Shown here: positions 26,335 to 36,400 of the stretch, piece by piece
How the letters are laid out: each line of letters opens with the position of its first letter
How positions within the stretch are numbered: position 1 is the stretch's first letter
From: Sphingomonas lacusdianchii
GTDB lineage: Bacteria > Pseudomonadota > Alphaproteobacteria > Sphingomonadales > Sphingomonadaceae
Assembly (NCBI RefSeq): GCF_022664395.1
Contig: NZ_JAKRET010000002.1
Coordinates: 1 to 64,000 of the forward strand
DNA: 64,000 nt
Reading direction: 5' to 3'
The notes under the pieces: model-generated
Told to the model about the DNA's origin: nothing
Databases searched by the model: none
What the model saw: the letters and a program-made list of their open reading frames with translations, nothing else
Translations under genes and position numbers: made by a program

Positions 26335-27179
26335 TGGCATTCGTCAGCTTCCGCCGCACCGACGGCACCACCGGTTTCGGCCGCCTGCACGGCGACGATA
26401 TCGCCGATTGCAGCGCGGTGCCGGGCGCGCCGCCGACCCTGAAGGCCGCGATCGCGGCGGGGGCGCTCGAAAGCCTTGCCGACGGGCCGTTGCTGCCGGC
26501 GCGCGACATCTTGCTGCTGCCGGTCATCCCCGATCCGGGCAAGATCATGTGCGTCGGGCATAATTATGAAACCCACCGGCAGGAGACCGGCCGTGCCAAG
26601 GTCGATTATCCGTCGATCTTCCTGCGCTTTGCCGACACCCTGATCGCCGATCGCCAGCCGATCCTGCGGCCGCGCGTGTCGACCAGCCTCGATTTCGAAG
26701 GCGAGCTGGCGGTGGTGATCGGGCGCGGCGGGCGGGCGATCGCCGAGGACGACGCCCTGGCGCATGTCGCGGGCTATGCCTGTTTCAACGACGCATCGGT
26801 GCGCGACTGGCAATGGCATACGACCCAGTTCGCGCCGGGCAAGAATTTCCCCGGCACCGGTGCCTTCGGGCCCAGGCTGGTAACGCCGGCCGAGGCGGGC
26901 GACCTGAACGACGTGCGCGTCGTCACCCGGCTGAACGACGTCGTGGTCCAGGATCAGCCGATCCGCGACATGCTGTTCCCGATCGCGCGGATCATCGCCT
27001 ATGTCTCGACCTTCACGGCCCTGTCGCCCGGCGACGTGATCGCAACGGGCACCCCCGGCGGCGTCGGCGCGAAGCGCAATCCCCCGCTGTGGATGCAGTC
27101 CGGTGACCGTGTCGAAGTGTCGATCGGCCCGGTCGGTACGCTGACCAACCATGTCGTGGACGAGGCCGACGCGGCCTGA
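26334..27179 (+). CDS. fumarylacetoacetate hydrolase-family protein
   Basis: 281 residues with the FAH C-terminal fold: IMCVGHNYETHRQETG, the metal-binding block SLDFEGELAVVIGRGGR (acidic Glu residues), YACFNDASVRDWQ, GKNFPGTGAFGP, and GDVIATGTPGGVGAKRNPP near the C-terminus. FAH-family enzymes hydrolyse or decarboxylate C-C bonds in acylpyruvate-like ring-cleavage products or hydrate dienoates. Placement after the ring hydroxylase indicates a step after extradiol cleavage. Start ATG 26334 overlaps the preceding stop (TAATG). Confidence 0.92.
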   Translation: MAFVSFRRTDGTTGFGRLHGDDIADCSAVPGAPPTLKAAIAAGALESLADGPLLPARDILLLPVIPDPGKIMCVGHNYETHRQETGRAKVDYPSIFLRFADTLIADRQPILRPRVSTSLDFEGELAVVIGRGGRAIAEDDALAHVAGYACFNDASVRDWQWHTTQFAPGKNFPGTGAFGPRLVTPAEAGDLNDVRVVTRLNDVVVQDQPIRDMLFPIARIIAYVSTFTALSPGDVIATGTPGGVGAKRNPPLWMQSGDRVEVSIGPVGTLTNHVVDEADAA

Positions 27180-27216
27180 TCCACGCACGACAACGAAAAG
27201 ATATGGGAGAGGAACA

Positions 27217-29436
27217 GTGAGCAAGATGATCGCAACGCTGGTGTGCAGCGTCAGTGTCCTGGCCGTCGCAGTCCCGGCATGGGCGCAGGACGCAGCCCCC
27301 GCCGCACCGACTGCCACCGACGCCCAGACCGAATCCGAAGGCGAAATCGTCGTCACCGCACAGCGTCGTTCCGAACGCGTGACCAAGGTGCCGATCTCGA
27401 TCACCGTTGCCGACCAGTCGCAGCTGGAGCGGCAGCAGGTCAACAACCTCAACGATCTGAACCGTATCGCTCCGGCACTGGAAATCCAGCAGGCGCCCGC
27501 GCAGAACACCGGCGGCGGCGGCGCGATCCGCGGCATCGGCACCCAGAGCTTTTCGCCCGGCGCGACCGCATCGGTCGGCGTCGTCGTCGATCAGGTGAGC
27601 CAGGGCAACGCCAACATCGCCGACCTGTTCGACGTCGCCCGGATCGAGGTGCTGAAGGGGCCGCAGGGCACGTTGTTCGGCCTGACCACCTCGGCGGGCG
27701 TCATCAACATCACGACCAACGCGCCGGACCCCGGCGGTTACAGTGCACGGGTGCGGACCGAATTGTCCGACGCGGGAACGCTCGGGTCGGCCTATGGCCA
27801 GCAGATCGTGCAGAGCGTGGTCAACGTGCCGATCAGCGCCGACAGCGCGGTTCGCGTGTCGGGCATGATGAACCGGCGGCAGGGGCCGGCCCGCAATCTC
27901 GTCACCGACGACCTGAACAGCGTCAACCGCTACGCGCTGCGCGGCAGGTTCCTGTGGGACGTCACGCCCGACCTGACGCTCAACGTCATTGGCGACTGGT
28001 TCAAGAGCACGTCGCAGAATGGCGGCGACTTCTTCACCTTCATCAGCAACACCGCCGCCAACAACACGCTGCTGGCACGCTGCGGCATCGTCCCGGGCGA
28101 AGGCAATCGCGACTTCTGCATCGCCAACGAATTCGCGTCGCAGGTAAAGGGCTATGGCGGGTCGGCGCAGCTCGATTACGATGCCGGGCCGTTCGTGCTG
28201 ACGTCGATCACCGCATTCCGCAACACCGACACGATATCGCTGGGCGGCAACATCTATCGCGCCGACCCGATCGTGGCCGAACTGCGATCGGGTCCGACCA
28301 GCGGGCGTATCCGGCTGTTCACGCAGGAGTTCCGCATGGCTTCCGCGCCGGGCGGGTTCCTGAACTATACCGCTGGCGCGTTCTTCTCGCGCCAGCGTAC
28401 CGTGACCGAGCCCGAGCGGTTCTCGATCACGCTGCGGCCGGCACCGGGTGTACGTATCCCGTTGGTCAACACACCGGGTGCGCAGAACGATGTGAAGGAC
28501 GATTCGCTCTCGGTGTTCGGGGAGGCGACGTTGAACCTCGCGCCGGTGTTCCGTGTCATTGCCGGTGGCCGCTATACCAGCGGGCGCCTGTCGCTCGACC
28601 GGACCGATGCGGCGACGCGGGCACTGACGCGGCAGGTGCTGAACGTGGACGAAATCTCGTATCGCGTCGGCGCGCAGTTCGACCTGAACCCGCGCACCAT
28701 GGCCTATGCGACGGTATCGCGCGGGTTCAAGGGCGGGCAGATCGCGGTGCCCACTGCGCCCGCGCTCCCCTATGTCGTGCTACCCGAAATCCCGATGAAT
28801 TATGAAGGCGGGATCAAGACCACGCTGTTCCGTGGCCTCGTCGCGGATCTCAGCGTCTTCTACCAGGACATCGGTAACTATCAGGGGCAGCAATGCTCGG
28901 TGAACCCGGCGACCGCCCAACTCATCTGCGCCCAGACCAATATCGATGGCGTGAAGTCGCGCGGGGCGGAGATCAACCTGTTCGGGCGGGTGACCAGCAA
29001 CCTGTCGCTGAACGGCGGCTTCGCCTATACCAAGGCGACCTATCCCGACGGGTTCATCGGCACCGACGGTAGTGGACTGGGCGGCGAGCAGCTGGCCTAT
29101 GCGCCGCGCTACAAGGGGACGGTTTCGGGCGAATATGAGCATCCGGTCACGTCGAGCGTGAATGCGTTCATCGCCGGCGACGGTATCTGGAAATCGCGGG
29201 TCCGGTTCCAGAATTCGCTGAACGCCGCAGAGACGTTCCGCCCGCACTGGATCGTCGGCGGCCGGGTGGGCGTGCGGACCGGGGATGACCGCTTCTCCGC
29301 CGCGATCTTTGCCCGCAACCTGTTCGACGTGCATGAACCCGCATTGCTGCAAAGCAATTTCGGTGGTGGCGTCGGTGCGATCTATGGCCCGCAGGCGTTC
29401 CGGCAGGTCGGCCTGCAACTCGACGCTCGGTTCTGA
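27217..29436 (+). CDS. TonB-dependent outer membrane receptor (flavonoid locus)
   Basis: About 739 residues from a GTG at 27217 with GGGAGAGGA just upstream; the ATG at 27226 is an alternative. Signal peptide ending PAWAQ, TonB-box-like EGEIVVTAQRRSERVTKVPISITV, plug with RIEVLKGPQGTLFGLTTSAGVINITT, barrel ending in Phe (LDARF). Starts 37 nt after the FAH gene and its stop overlaps the esterase start (TGATG). Likely carries a flavonoid or flavonoid glycoside across the outer membrane; ligand inferred from context only. Confidence 0.92.
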   Translation: MSKMIATLVCSVSVLAVAVPAWAQDAAPAAPTATDAQTESEGEIVVTAQRRSERVTKVPISITVADQSQLERQQVNNLNDLNRIAPALEIQQAPAQNTGGGGAIRGIGTQSFSPGATASVGVVVDQVSQGNANIADLFDVARIEVLKGPQGTLFGLTTSAGVINITTNAPDPGGYSARVRTELSDAGTLGSAYGQQIVQSVVNVPISADSAVRVSGMMNRRQGPARNLVTDDLNSVNRYALRGRFLWDVTPDLTLNVIGDWFKSTSQNGGDFFTFISNTAANNTLLARCGIVPGEGNRDFCIANEFASQVKGYGGSAQLDYDAGPFVLTSITAFRNTDTISLGGNIYRADPIVAELRSGPTSGRIRLFTQEFRMASAPGGFLNYTAGAFFSRQRTVTEPERFSITLRPAPGVRIPLVNTPGAQNDVKDDSLSVFGEATLNLAPVFRVIAGGRYTSGRLSLDRTDAATRALTRQVLNVDEISYRVGAQFDLNPRTMAYATVSRGFKGGQIAVPTAPALPYVVLPEIPMNYEGGIKTTLFRGLVADLSVFYQDIGNYQGQQCSVNPATAQLICAQTNIDGVKSRGAEINLFGRVTSNLSLNGGFAYTKATYPDGFIGTDGSGLGGEQLAYAPRYKGTVSGEYEHPVTSSVNAFIAGDGIWKSRVRFQNSLNAAETFRPHWIVGGRVGVRTGDDRFSAAIFARNLFDVHEPALLQSNFGGGVGAIYGPQAFRQVGLQLDARF

Positions 29437-30305
29437 TGCCGGGGTCGGGATCAGGCGCGATCGCCGCGCTGGGCGATGCGATCGGACCGGACGTGCTTGC
29501 CGCCGTGCAGGCGATGTACGCGCCGGAACAGGCGCGCATCGCCGCCGACGTGCCGGTCGCGGCTTCCGACCTGCGCTACGGCGACGACGAACGCCACACG
29601 CTCGACCTGTACCGTCCGGGGGAGGGGGGCGGAGCGGCCCCCGTCCTGCTGTTCGTGCATGGCGGCGGGTTCGTACGCGGCGACAAGCGCAGCCCCGACG
29701 ATCCTTTCAACGCGCATGTCGGGCGCTGGGCCGCGCGGCACGGCATGATCGGGGCGGTGATGAACTATCGCCGCGCGCCCGACCATGGCTGGCCGGCGGG
29801 CGGTGCGGATGTGGCAGCGGCCATCGACTGGTTGCATCGAAACGTCGCCGATCATGGCGGCGATCCGGCGCGGATCGTGGCGATGGGCACATCGGCCGGC
29901 GCGGTGCATGTCGCTACCGCGTTGATGCTGCGTGGCGCGACGCTGGGCGCGGCGGCGGCGGTACTGCTGTCGGGCCTGTATGGTCATACCCCTATCGATG
30001 CGCGCGATGCGCTCTATTATGGCGATGCGACGGACTATGGCGCGCGGATGCCGCGCGACGCGGTGGCGGCGGCGACGCTGCCCATGTTCGTCGCCTGCGC
30101 GCAATATGACCCGCCCCGGTTCCAGCGGGAGACGATCGGGCTGCTCGCCGACCGTCTCGAACGGCACGGCACGCTGCCACCCGCTACGATCCTGTCAGGG
30201 CACAACCATTACAGTCTCGCCATGCATCTCGGCACCGCCGATACCCGGCTCAGCGATGCGATCCTCGCCTTCCTCGTCGACAACGCCATTGTGGAGCGAA
30301 CCTGA
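29436..30305 (+). CDS. alpha/beta hydrolase, HSL/BD-FAE-type esterase
   Basis: 289 residues, no signal peptide. HGGGFVRGDKRSPDD (oxyanion hole) at about residue 75, nucleophile Ser153 in AMGTSAGAVHVA, Asp in ACAQYDPPRF and His in SGHNHYSLAMH make a complete triad. The start overlaps the TonB receptor stop and the stop overlaps the GH79 start. A cytoplasmic carboxylesterase could split the depside (protocatechuoyl-phloroglucinol carboxylate) that a quercetinase makes, or deacylate the imported compound; both are inference. Confidence 0.87.
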   Translation: MPGSGSGAIAALGDAIGPDVLAAVQAMYAPEQARIAADVPVAASDLRYGDDERHTLDLYRPGEGGGAAPVLLFVHGGGFVRGDKRSPDDPFNAHVGRWAARHGMIGAVMNYRRAPDHGWPAGGADVAAAIDWLHRNVADHGGDPARIVAMGTSAGAVHVATALMLRGATLGAAAAVLLSGLYGHTPIDARDALYYGDATDYGARMPRDAVAAATLPMFVACAQYDPPRFQRETIGLLADRLERHGTLPPATILSGHNHYSLAMHLGTADTRLSDAILAFLVDNAIVERT

Positions 30306-31921
30306 TGCCGATCGATGTCCGGACCGCGCGCGCTGCCCGCAATCGCCGCCTGCGCTCGACCCTGCTGGCGATGGTCGCGATGGCCGCTAGCGGCGCGGCC
30401 CCGGCTGCAACGGACGGCGCGCCCGCCGCTGTCGAGGTGAATGTCCAGCGGCTGCCCCGTATCGGTTCGGTCAGCGACCGGTTCCAGTCCTACACCATCG
30501 AGATGCTGGAGGTGATCGGTGGCAAGTTCTGGAAGCCCTATGACGCTCCCTCGATCGTAGCGCAGGGTTCGTCGCCTGCGACCGCATCGCGCGCGGACAT
30601 GTACGCCTATCGGCCGCCGATCGACCTCGACAACCGGCGGTTGCGGCTGATGGCAAGGGCGCTCGGGCCGGCCTATCTGCGGGTAAGCGGAACCTGGGCG
30701 AACGGTGTCTATTTCGCCGGACCCGGCGAGACCGTCGCCCAGCCGCCCGCCGGCTTCACCGGAGTGTTGACCGCTGCCCAATGGCGCAAGGTCATCGACT
30801 TCGCGCATGCCGTCGATGCGTCGCTCGTCACCTCCTTTGCGATCAGCGACGGTACGCGCGATGGCAAGGGCCTATGGACCCCGCAACAGGCGCGGCGCCT
30901 TCTGGACTATACTCGGGCGATCGGCGGGCGGATCGCCGCCGCCGAATTCATGAACGAGCCGTCGATGGCCGGGATCGGCGGCGCGCCGAAGGGCTATTCC
31001 GCCGCCGACTATGCGCGCGATGCCGGCATCTTCGCGAAGTTCATGCGTGCCGAGGCGCCGGGCACGATGATCCTCGGGCCGGGTTCCGCCACCGAAACGC
31101 CGGGGCCATGGGGTATTCCGGCGACGCTGCCGGGCAGCATCGCGACCGAAGCGATGCTGCAGGCGGGGACGCCCGACATCGACGCCTTTTCCTACCATCA
31201 TTATGGCGCGGCGTCGCAGCGTTGCGCGGCCATGCACATGCCGCAGACGCGGCTGGAGGATGCGCTGTCCGAACAATGGCTGGCGCGTACCGGGCAGACC
31301 CGGCAATTCTACGCTGCGCTGCGCGACCGGTTCGCGCCTGGAAAGCCGTTGTGGATGACCGAGGGGGCCGATGCGGCCTGTGGCGGCAATCCGTGGGGCG
31401 GCAGCTTCATCGACAGTTTCCGGTACCTCGATCAGCTCGGCCGGCTCGCGCGCGACGGGGTCGATGTCGTGTTCCACAACACGCTGGCGGCCGGCAACTA
31501 CAGCCTGCTCGATCCGGAAACGCTCAAACCGAAGCCGAACTACTGGGCGGCGCTGTTGTGGCGCCGGACCATGGGCCGCATCGTGCTCGACAGCGGGCTG
31601 CCGCTGCGCGAAGGGCTGCACGCCTATGCCCATTGCGCGACCGGCGGTCGGGGTGCGGTCGCGGTGTTGCTCATCAACAACGATCCGACCCGCCCGACTT
31701 TCGTGCGTTTCGGCGTGCCGATCGTCACCTATACGCTGACGCAGGCCGGCGGGTCGCCATTCGATGTCGCACTGAACGGCCGGCTGCTAAGCCTTGGAAA
31801 AGGGGACGCTTTGCCGACGTTATCGGGCCGCCGTCACGGTTCGGGGCAACTGCAACTTCTTCCCCAAAGCATTACATTCATCACCACCCCCACCACCCAA
31901 AACCCCTCCTGCCGATCCTGA
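30305..31921 (+). CDS. GH79-family glycosidase, beta-glucuronidase-like, exported
   Basis: 538 residues with an N-terminal Arg-rich signal peptide (LRSTLLAMVAMAASGAAPAA). The (beta/alpha)8 domain carries AAEFMNEPSMAG with acid/base Glu218 and LWMTEGADAACGG with nucleophile Glu353, the clan GH-A pair as found in GH79 (heparanase and baicalin-type beta-glucuronidases). LRVSGTWANGVYF and DAFSYHHYG are further family-like blocks. A C-terminal beta domain follows. In this locus it would remove glucuronic acid from flavonoid glucuronides outside the cytoplasm. Overlaps the esterase stop by one base. Substrate not proven; other beta-glycosides are possible. Confidence 0.82.
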   Translation: MPIDVRTARAARNRRLRSTLLAMVAMAASGAAPAATDGAPAAVEVNVQRLPRIGSVSDRFQSYTIEMLEVIGGKFWKPYDAPSIVAQGSSPATASRADMYAYRPPIDLDNRRLRLMARALGPAYLRVSGTWANGVYFAGPGETVAQPPAGFTGVLTAAQWRKVIDFAHAVDASLVTSFAISDGTRDGKGLWTPQQARRLLDYTRAIGGRIAAAEFMNEPSMAGIGGAPKGYSAADYARDAGIFAKFMRAEAPGTMILGPGSATETPGPWGIPATLPGSIATEAMLQAGTPDIDAFSYHHYGAASQRCAAMHMPQTRLEDALSEQWLARTGQTRQFYAALRDRFAPGKPLWMTEGADAACGGNPWGGSFIDSFRYLDQLGRLARDGVDVVFHNTLAAGNYSLLDPETLKPKPNYWAALLWRRTMGRIVLDSGLPLREGLHAYAHCATGGRGAVAVLLINNDPTRPTFVRFGVPIVTYTLTQAGGSPFDVALNGRLLSLGKGDALPTLSGRRHGSGQLQLLPQSITFITTPTTQNPSCRS

Positions 31922-31950
31922 CCCGGCGGATCGGGCGTGGCCATCGATTC

Positions 31951-31993
31951 CATAGGCACAACCTATGTCGATCGCAAAATCCCATATTTTACA
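31951..31993 (+). promoter_or_regulatory. LysR-type operator/promoter of the glycosidase operon
   Basis: CATAGG-N5-CCTATG at 31951-31967, N18 after CCTAT, then TATTTTACA (31985-31993) continuing AATATTG. The block from here to about 32062 aligns almost end to end with 24222-24337, so the promoter and leader look like a duplicated unit placed before a second operon. Confidence 0.7.
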
Positions 31994-32024
31994 ATATTGC
32001 TGGGGGCGGGGGATAAGCGTTCGA

Positions 32025-32049
32025 CCGCCGGGACAGGCGGCGGAGAGGA
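32025..32049 (+). promoter_or_regulatory. leader hairpin plus GGAGAGGA, copy of the 24296 element
   Basis: Stem CCGCC (32025-32029), loop GGGACA, stem GGCGG (32036-32040), then GGAGAGGA (32042-32049). The base triplet matching the leader-peptide ATG of the other copy is ACG here (32056-32058). The ribosome site therefore has no start codon, and GH1 uses its own site 120 nt downstream. Confidence 0.5.
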
Positions 32050-32169
32050 CCTGAACGACGGCGCACCTTCAGTATGGCTCGTTTGCGCCGGCGCGACCTG
32101 CGCCCCTCTTCGCCGCCCGGCACCGCCATTCGAAGCCGCCACGTATCAAATACGGAAATGGGGAACGAC

Positions 32170-33480
32170 ATGCTGATTGATCGCCGCACCGTTATCGTCG
32201 CTGGCGCTGCCCTGGCCGCCGCACCCGCGCTCGGCCAAACGCGCAAGACGGCGCGGTTCCCCGCCGGCTTCTTGTGGGGTGCGTCGACCGCCGGCCATCA
32301 GGTTGAGGGAAATAACGTTTCCAGCGATACGTGGCTGCTGGAGAACGTCACGCCAAGCGTGTTCGCCGACAAGTCGGGCGATGCCTGCAACAGCTTCGAT
32401 CTTTGGGCGCAGGACCTTGATCTGGTGAAGGCGCTGGGTCTGAACAGCTACCGCTTCTCGATCGAATGGGCGCGGATAGAGCCTGAGCAGGACATGTTCT
32501 CGGCCGCGATGCTCGATCATTACAAGCGGATGATCGAGGGCGCGCGGGCACGCGGGCTGACCCCGGTCGTGACCTATAGCCACTTCACTGCACCGCGCTG
32601 GTTCTCGGCAATAGGGGGCTGGACCAACCCGAAGGCACCGCAGCTGTTCGCCCGCTTCTGCGACCGGGCGACGCGGCATCTGGGTGCGGGGATCGGCCAT
32701 GCGGTGACGCTCAACGAACCGAACCTGCTGCGGTTGTTGAAGACGATCGGCCTGCCGCCGCAATTGCTGGATGCGCAGCGTGCGATGCTGGTGGCAGCGG
32801 CGAAGGCGGCGGGGACGCCCAAATTCGTCGCCGGCAACGTCGCCAATGCCGAAGACCTCGACACAATGCAGACGATCATGATCGCCGCGCACAAGGCGGC
32901 CCGCGATGCGATCAAGGCGGTGCGTCCCGATCTGCCGGTCGGCGTCAGCCTCGCCATGTTCGACGATCAGGCATTGCCCGGCGGCGAGGCGAAGCGCGAT
33001 GCCGCGCGTGCCGATCTGTATGGCGCATGGACCGATGCGGTGCGCGGCGACGAATTCTTCGGGGTGCAGAATTACGAACGTGCCCGCTGGGACGCGAACG
33101 GCAAGGTCGCCGCACCCGCCGATGCCGTCCGCAACTGGAGCGGGAGCGAAGTATGGGCACCGTCGCTGGCCGGCGCGGTACGCTATGCGCATCAGGCGAC
33201 CGGCCTGCCAATCCTCATCACCGAACATGGTGTCGGCACCAACGACGATGCGATCCGCGCACGCTTCATCCCCGCCGCGCTCGCCGATCTGAAGAAGGCG
33301 ATGGACGACGGCGTGCCGGTGCAAGGATATATGCACTGGTCGCTGCTCGACAATTTCGAATGGATTTTCGGCTACAAGCCCAAATACGGGCTGGTCGCGG
33401 TCGATCGCACGACCTTCCGCCGCACGCCCAAGCCGAGCGCGCATGTGCTGGGCCGCATCGCCAGGGCGAACGCGCTGTGA
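32170..33480 (+). CDS. exported GH1-family beta-glucosidase
   Basis: 436 residues. The N-terminus MLIDRRTVIVAGAALAAAPALG is a signal peptide with an Arg pair (possibly Tat). Mature part starts RFPAGFLWGASTAGHQVEG, the GH1 opening. Acid/base Glu183 is in VTLNEPN and nucleophile Glu352 in LITEHGVGT; HWSLLDNFEW is the aglycone-side block. I chose the ATG at 32170 after GGGGAAC; 32158 is an alternative. GH1 enzymes are mostly cytoplasmic, so export is notable and fits trimming of flavonoid glucosides in the periplasm. Its last bases overlap the rhamnosidase start (GTGA). Confidence 0.93.
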   Translation: MLIDRRTVIVAGAALAAAPALGQTRKTARFPAGFLWGASTAGHQVEGNNVSSDTWLLENVTPSVFADKSGDACNSFDLWAQDLDLVKALGLNSYRFSIEWARIEPEQDMFSAAMLDHYKRMIEGARARGLTPVVTYSHFTAPRWFSAIGGWTNPKAPQLFARFCDRATRHLGAGIGHAVTLNEPNLLRLLKTIGLPPQLLDAQRAMLVAAAKAAGTPKFVAGNVANAEDLDTMQTIMIAAHKAARDAIKAVRPDLPVGVSLAMFDDQALPGGEAKRDAARADLYGAWTDAVRGDEFFGVQNYERARWDANGKVAAPADAVRNWSGSEVWAPSLAGAVRYAHQATGLPILITEHGVGTNDDAIRARFIPAALADLKKAMDDGVPVQGYMHWSLLDNFEWIFGYKPKYGLVAVDRTTFRRTPKPSAHVLGRIARANAL

Positions 33481-36400
33481 CGCGGATCGCGCTGCTCGCC
33501 GCCGCGCTGCTCGCGACCTCCGCCGCCTTCGCGCAAACCCCGCCCGACCCGCTGGCGGCGGGGTTCGACAACCCCCCGGCAGAGGCGCGGCCCCGTACCT
33601 GGTGGCACTGGCTGAATGGCAACATCACCGAGGACGGGATCGTCAAGGATCTCGAATGGATGCAGCGCATCGGCCTGGGCGGCGTCCAGAATTTCGATGC
33701 GCAGCTGATGACGCCGCAGGTCGTCAAGGACCGGGTCGTCTACATGACACCCGAATGGAAGCGGGCCTTTCGTCTCGCCGCGACGACGGCCGATCGGTTG
33801 CAGCTCGAACTCGCCATCGCCGCTTCGCCGGGATGGAGCGAGACCGGCGGACCCTGGGTGCCTGCCGCCGATGGCATGAAGAAGCTGGTGTGGAGCCAGA
33901 TCGATGTGACCGGCGGTCGCCGCCTCGCTGTCGCCTTGCCGGCACCGCCGGGCAATACCGGCCCGTTCCAGTCGCTGCCGTTCGACGATCCGCTCGCCGC
34001 GTTCGGCGGGCCGTCGTACAAGCCGCCGGCCGATTACCGCGATGTCGCGGTGTTGGCCTTCCCGGTCGCGGCGGACACGACCCCGCTGCCGACCGCGACG
34101 GTGGGCGGCAAGGCGGTCGATGCCGCAGCGCTTGCCGACGACGATGCGAAGACGGTCGTGACCCTGCCCAAGGGCGCGGCCGGCCGTCCCGCCACGATCG
34201 ACTTCGCCTATGCCCGGCCAACGAGCATCGCCAGCGCGACGCTGTTCATCCCCGGCGCCCTGCCGCCCTTCGGCGATCCCGATTACCTGCCGGTGCTGGA
34301 GGTGCAGGACGGTACCGACTGGCGACCGCTCGCCACCCTGCCGCTCGGCATCGTGCCGACCACGGTGTCGTTCGCGCCCGTAACCGCGCGCGCATTCCGC
34401 ATCGTCATGGGGCCGGACACCGGTCCAAAGCGCGTGGGATTGAACGCCCCGGTCGCCGGCGTGGTGATGGAGGGGCTGTTCCCCGACCGGCCCGATACCG
34501 GCATCCCGCTGGCGCAGCTGCGCCTGTCGGGCGAAGCGAAGATCGACCGGTTCGAGGCCAAGGCCGGGTTCGCGACCGTGCTCGACTATCACGTGCTGTC
34601 GACCGGCGTGCCCGACATGGCCGGTGTCGATCCGGCGCGCGTCGTCGACCTGACCGCGAAGCTGCGCAGCGACGGCACGCTCGACTGGACCCCGCCCACC
34701 GGCCGCTGGCGGATCCTGCGTATCGGCAGTTCGCTGCTCGGGACGACCAACCATCCGGCGACCCCGGAGTCTACCGGACTGGAGGTCGACAAATACGACG
34801 GTGCCGCAGTGTCGCGCTATCTCGACCAATATCTGCGCATGTACCGCGATGCCGCCGGCAGCGACCTGATCGGTGCGCAGGGCGTGCGCGCGCTGCTGAC
34901 CGACAGTTTCGAGGCGGGCGATGCCAACTGGACGCCGCGGATGATCGAACAGTTCAGGCGGTTGCGCGGCTACGACCCGACGCCGTGGCTGCCGACGCTT
35001 GCCGGTGTCGTGATCGGCAGCCGGGCGCGCAGCGACGCGTTCCTCTACGACTATCGCCGGACGCTTGCCGACCTGATGGCCAGCGAACATTACGGGACGA
35101 TCGCCAGGGTCGCCCATGCCAATGGGCTGAAGGTCTATGGCGAGGCGCTGGAAGACAGTCGCCCGGCGCTGGGCGACGACATCGCGCTGCGGGCGCATGC
35201 CGACATCCCGATGGCGGCGATGTGGACCTTCGGACCCGACGAGGCGCCGCGCCCGACGCTGATCGGCGACATTCGCGGGGCTGCGTCGGTTGCGCATCTC
35301 TATGGCCAGAACCTCGTTGCAGCGGAATCGATGACCTCGGGCTTTTCGCCCTGGGCGTTCGCGCCCGCCGACCTGCGCCGGGTAATCGATTTCGAATTCG
35401 TCAACGGCGTGAACCGTCCGGTCATCCACACCTCGGTCCATCAACCGGTCGACGACAAGGTGCCGGGACTGAGCCTCGCCATCTTCGGCCAATATCTCAA
35501 CCGGCACGAAAGCTGGGCGGAGATGGCGCGGCCGTGGATCGATTACATCGCCCGGTCCGCCTACATGCTGCAACAGGGGCGCAACGTGGCCGATGTCGCC
35601 TATTTTTATGGCGAGGAAGCGCCGCTGACAGCACTCTACGCCCATGCGCCGCTCAAGGACGTGCCGCTTCGCTACGGCCATGACTTCGTCAACGCCGATG
35701 CGCTGGCGAATGTCCTGTCGGTGGAGCAGGGGTGGATCGTAGCGAAAGGCGGCGCGCGGTACCGCGCGCTGTATCTGGGCGGGTCGAGCGCGCGGATGAC
35801 GCTGCCGACGTTGCGGCGGATTGCGGCGCTGGCGCAGGCGGGTGCGACCGTGATCGGCGAAGCGCCGACCGGCTCGCCGTCGCTGAACGACGATCCGGCC
35901 GCCTTTGCCGCGCTGGTCCGGCAATTGTGGAGCGGACAGGCGGTGACGCCGGTCGGTGCCGGGCGGGTGATCGCGGGGCGCGATCTCGAGCGAGCTTTAG
36001 GCAGCATCTCGATCGTGCCCGACTTCGACTATGCAAAGGCGGCGCCGGACACCGAGTTTTTGTTCGCGCACCGGACGCTGGCGGATGGCGAAATCTATTA
36101 CGTCGTCAACCGCCGCAATCGCGCCGAACGTACCGAGGCGCGTTTCCGTGTCGTCGGGCGAGTGCCACAATTATGGCATGCCGATACCGGGCGCGCGACG
36201 CCGGTATCCTACCGGATCGAAGGGGGGCAGACGATCGTGCCCCTCGATCTGGCAGCGGAGGAATCGGTGTTCGTGGTGTTCCGCGACCCGACCGGCGCGA
36301 CCAGCGCCACAGTCGCGCCGCCAGCGGTAACGCCGCTGGTCAAACTCGACGGGCCATGGACCGTCACGTTCCAGCCGGGGCGCGGCGCGCCGGCGGGTAC

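Noticed and set aside
27243..28805. 520-codon plus-strand frame overlapping the 27217 TonB receptor in another frame
   Set aside because: Arg-rich translation with no domain; the receptor frame has the expected signal, plug and barrel.
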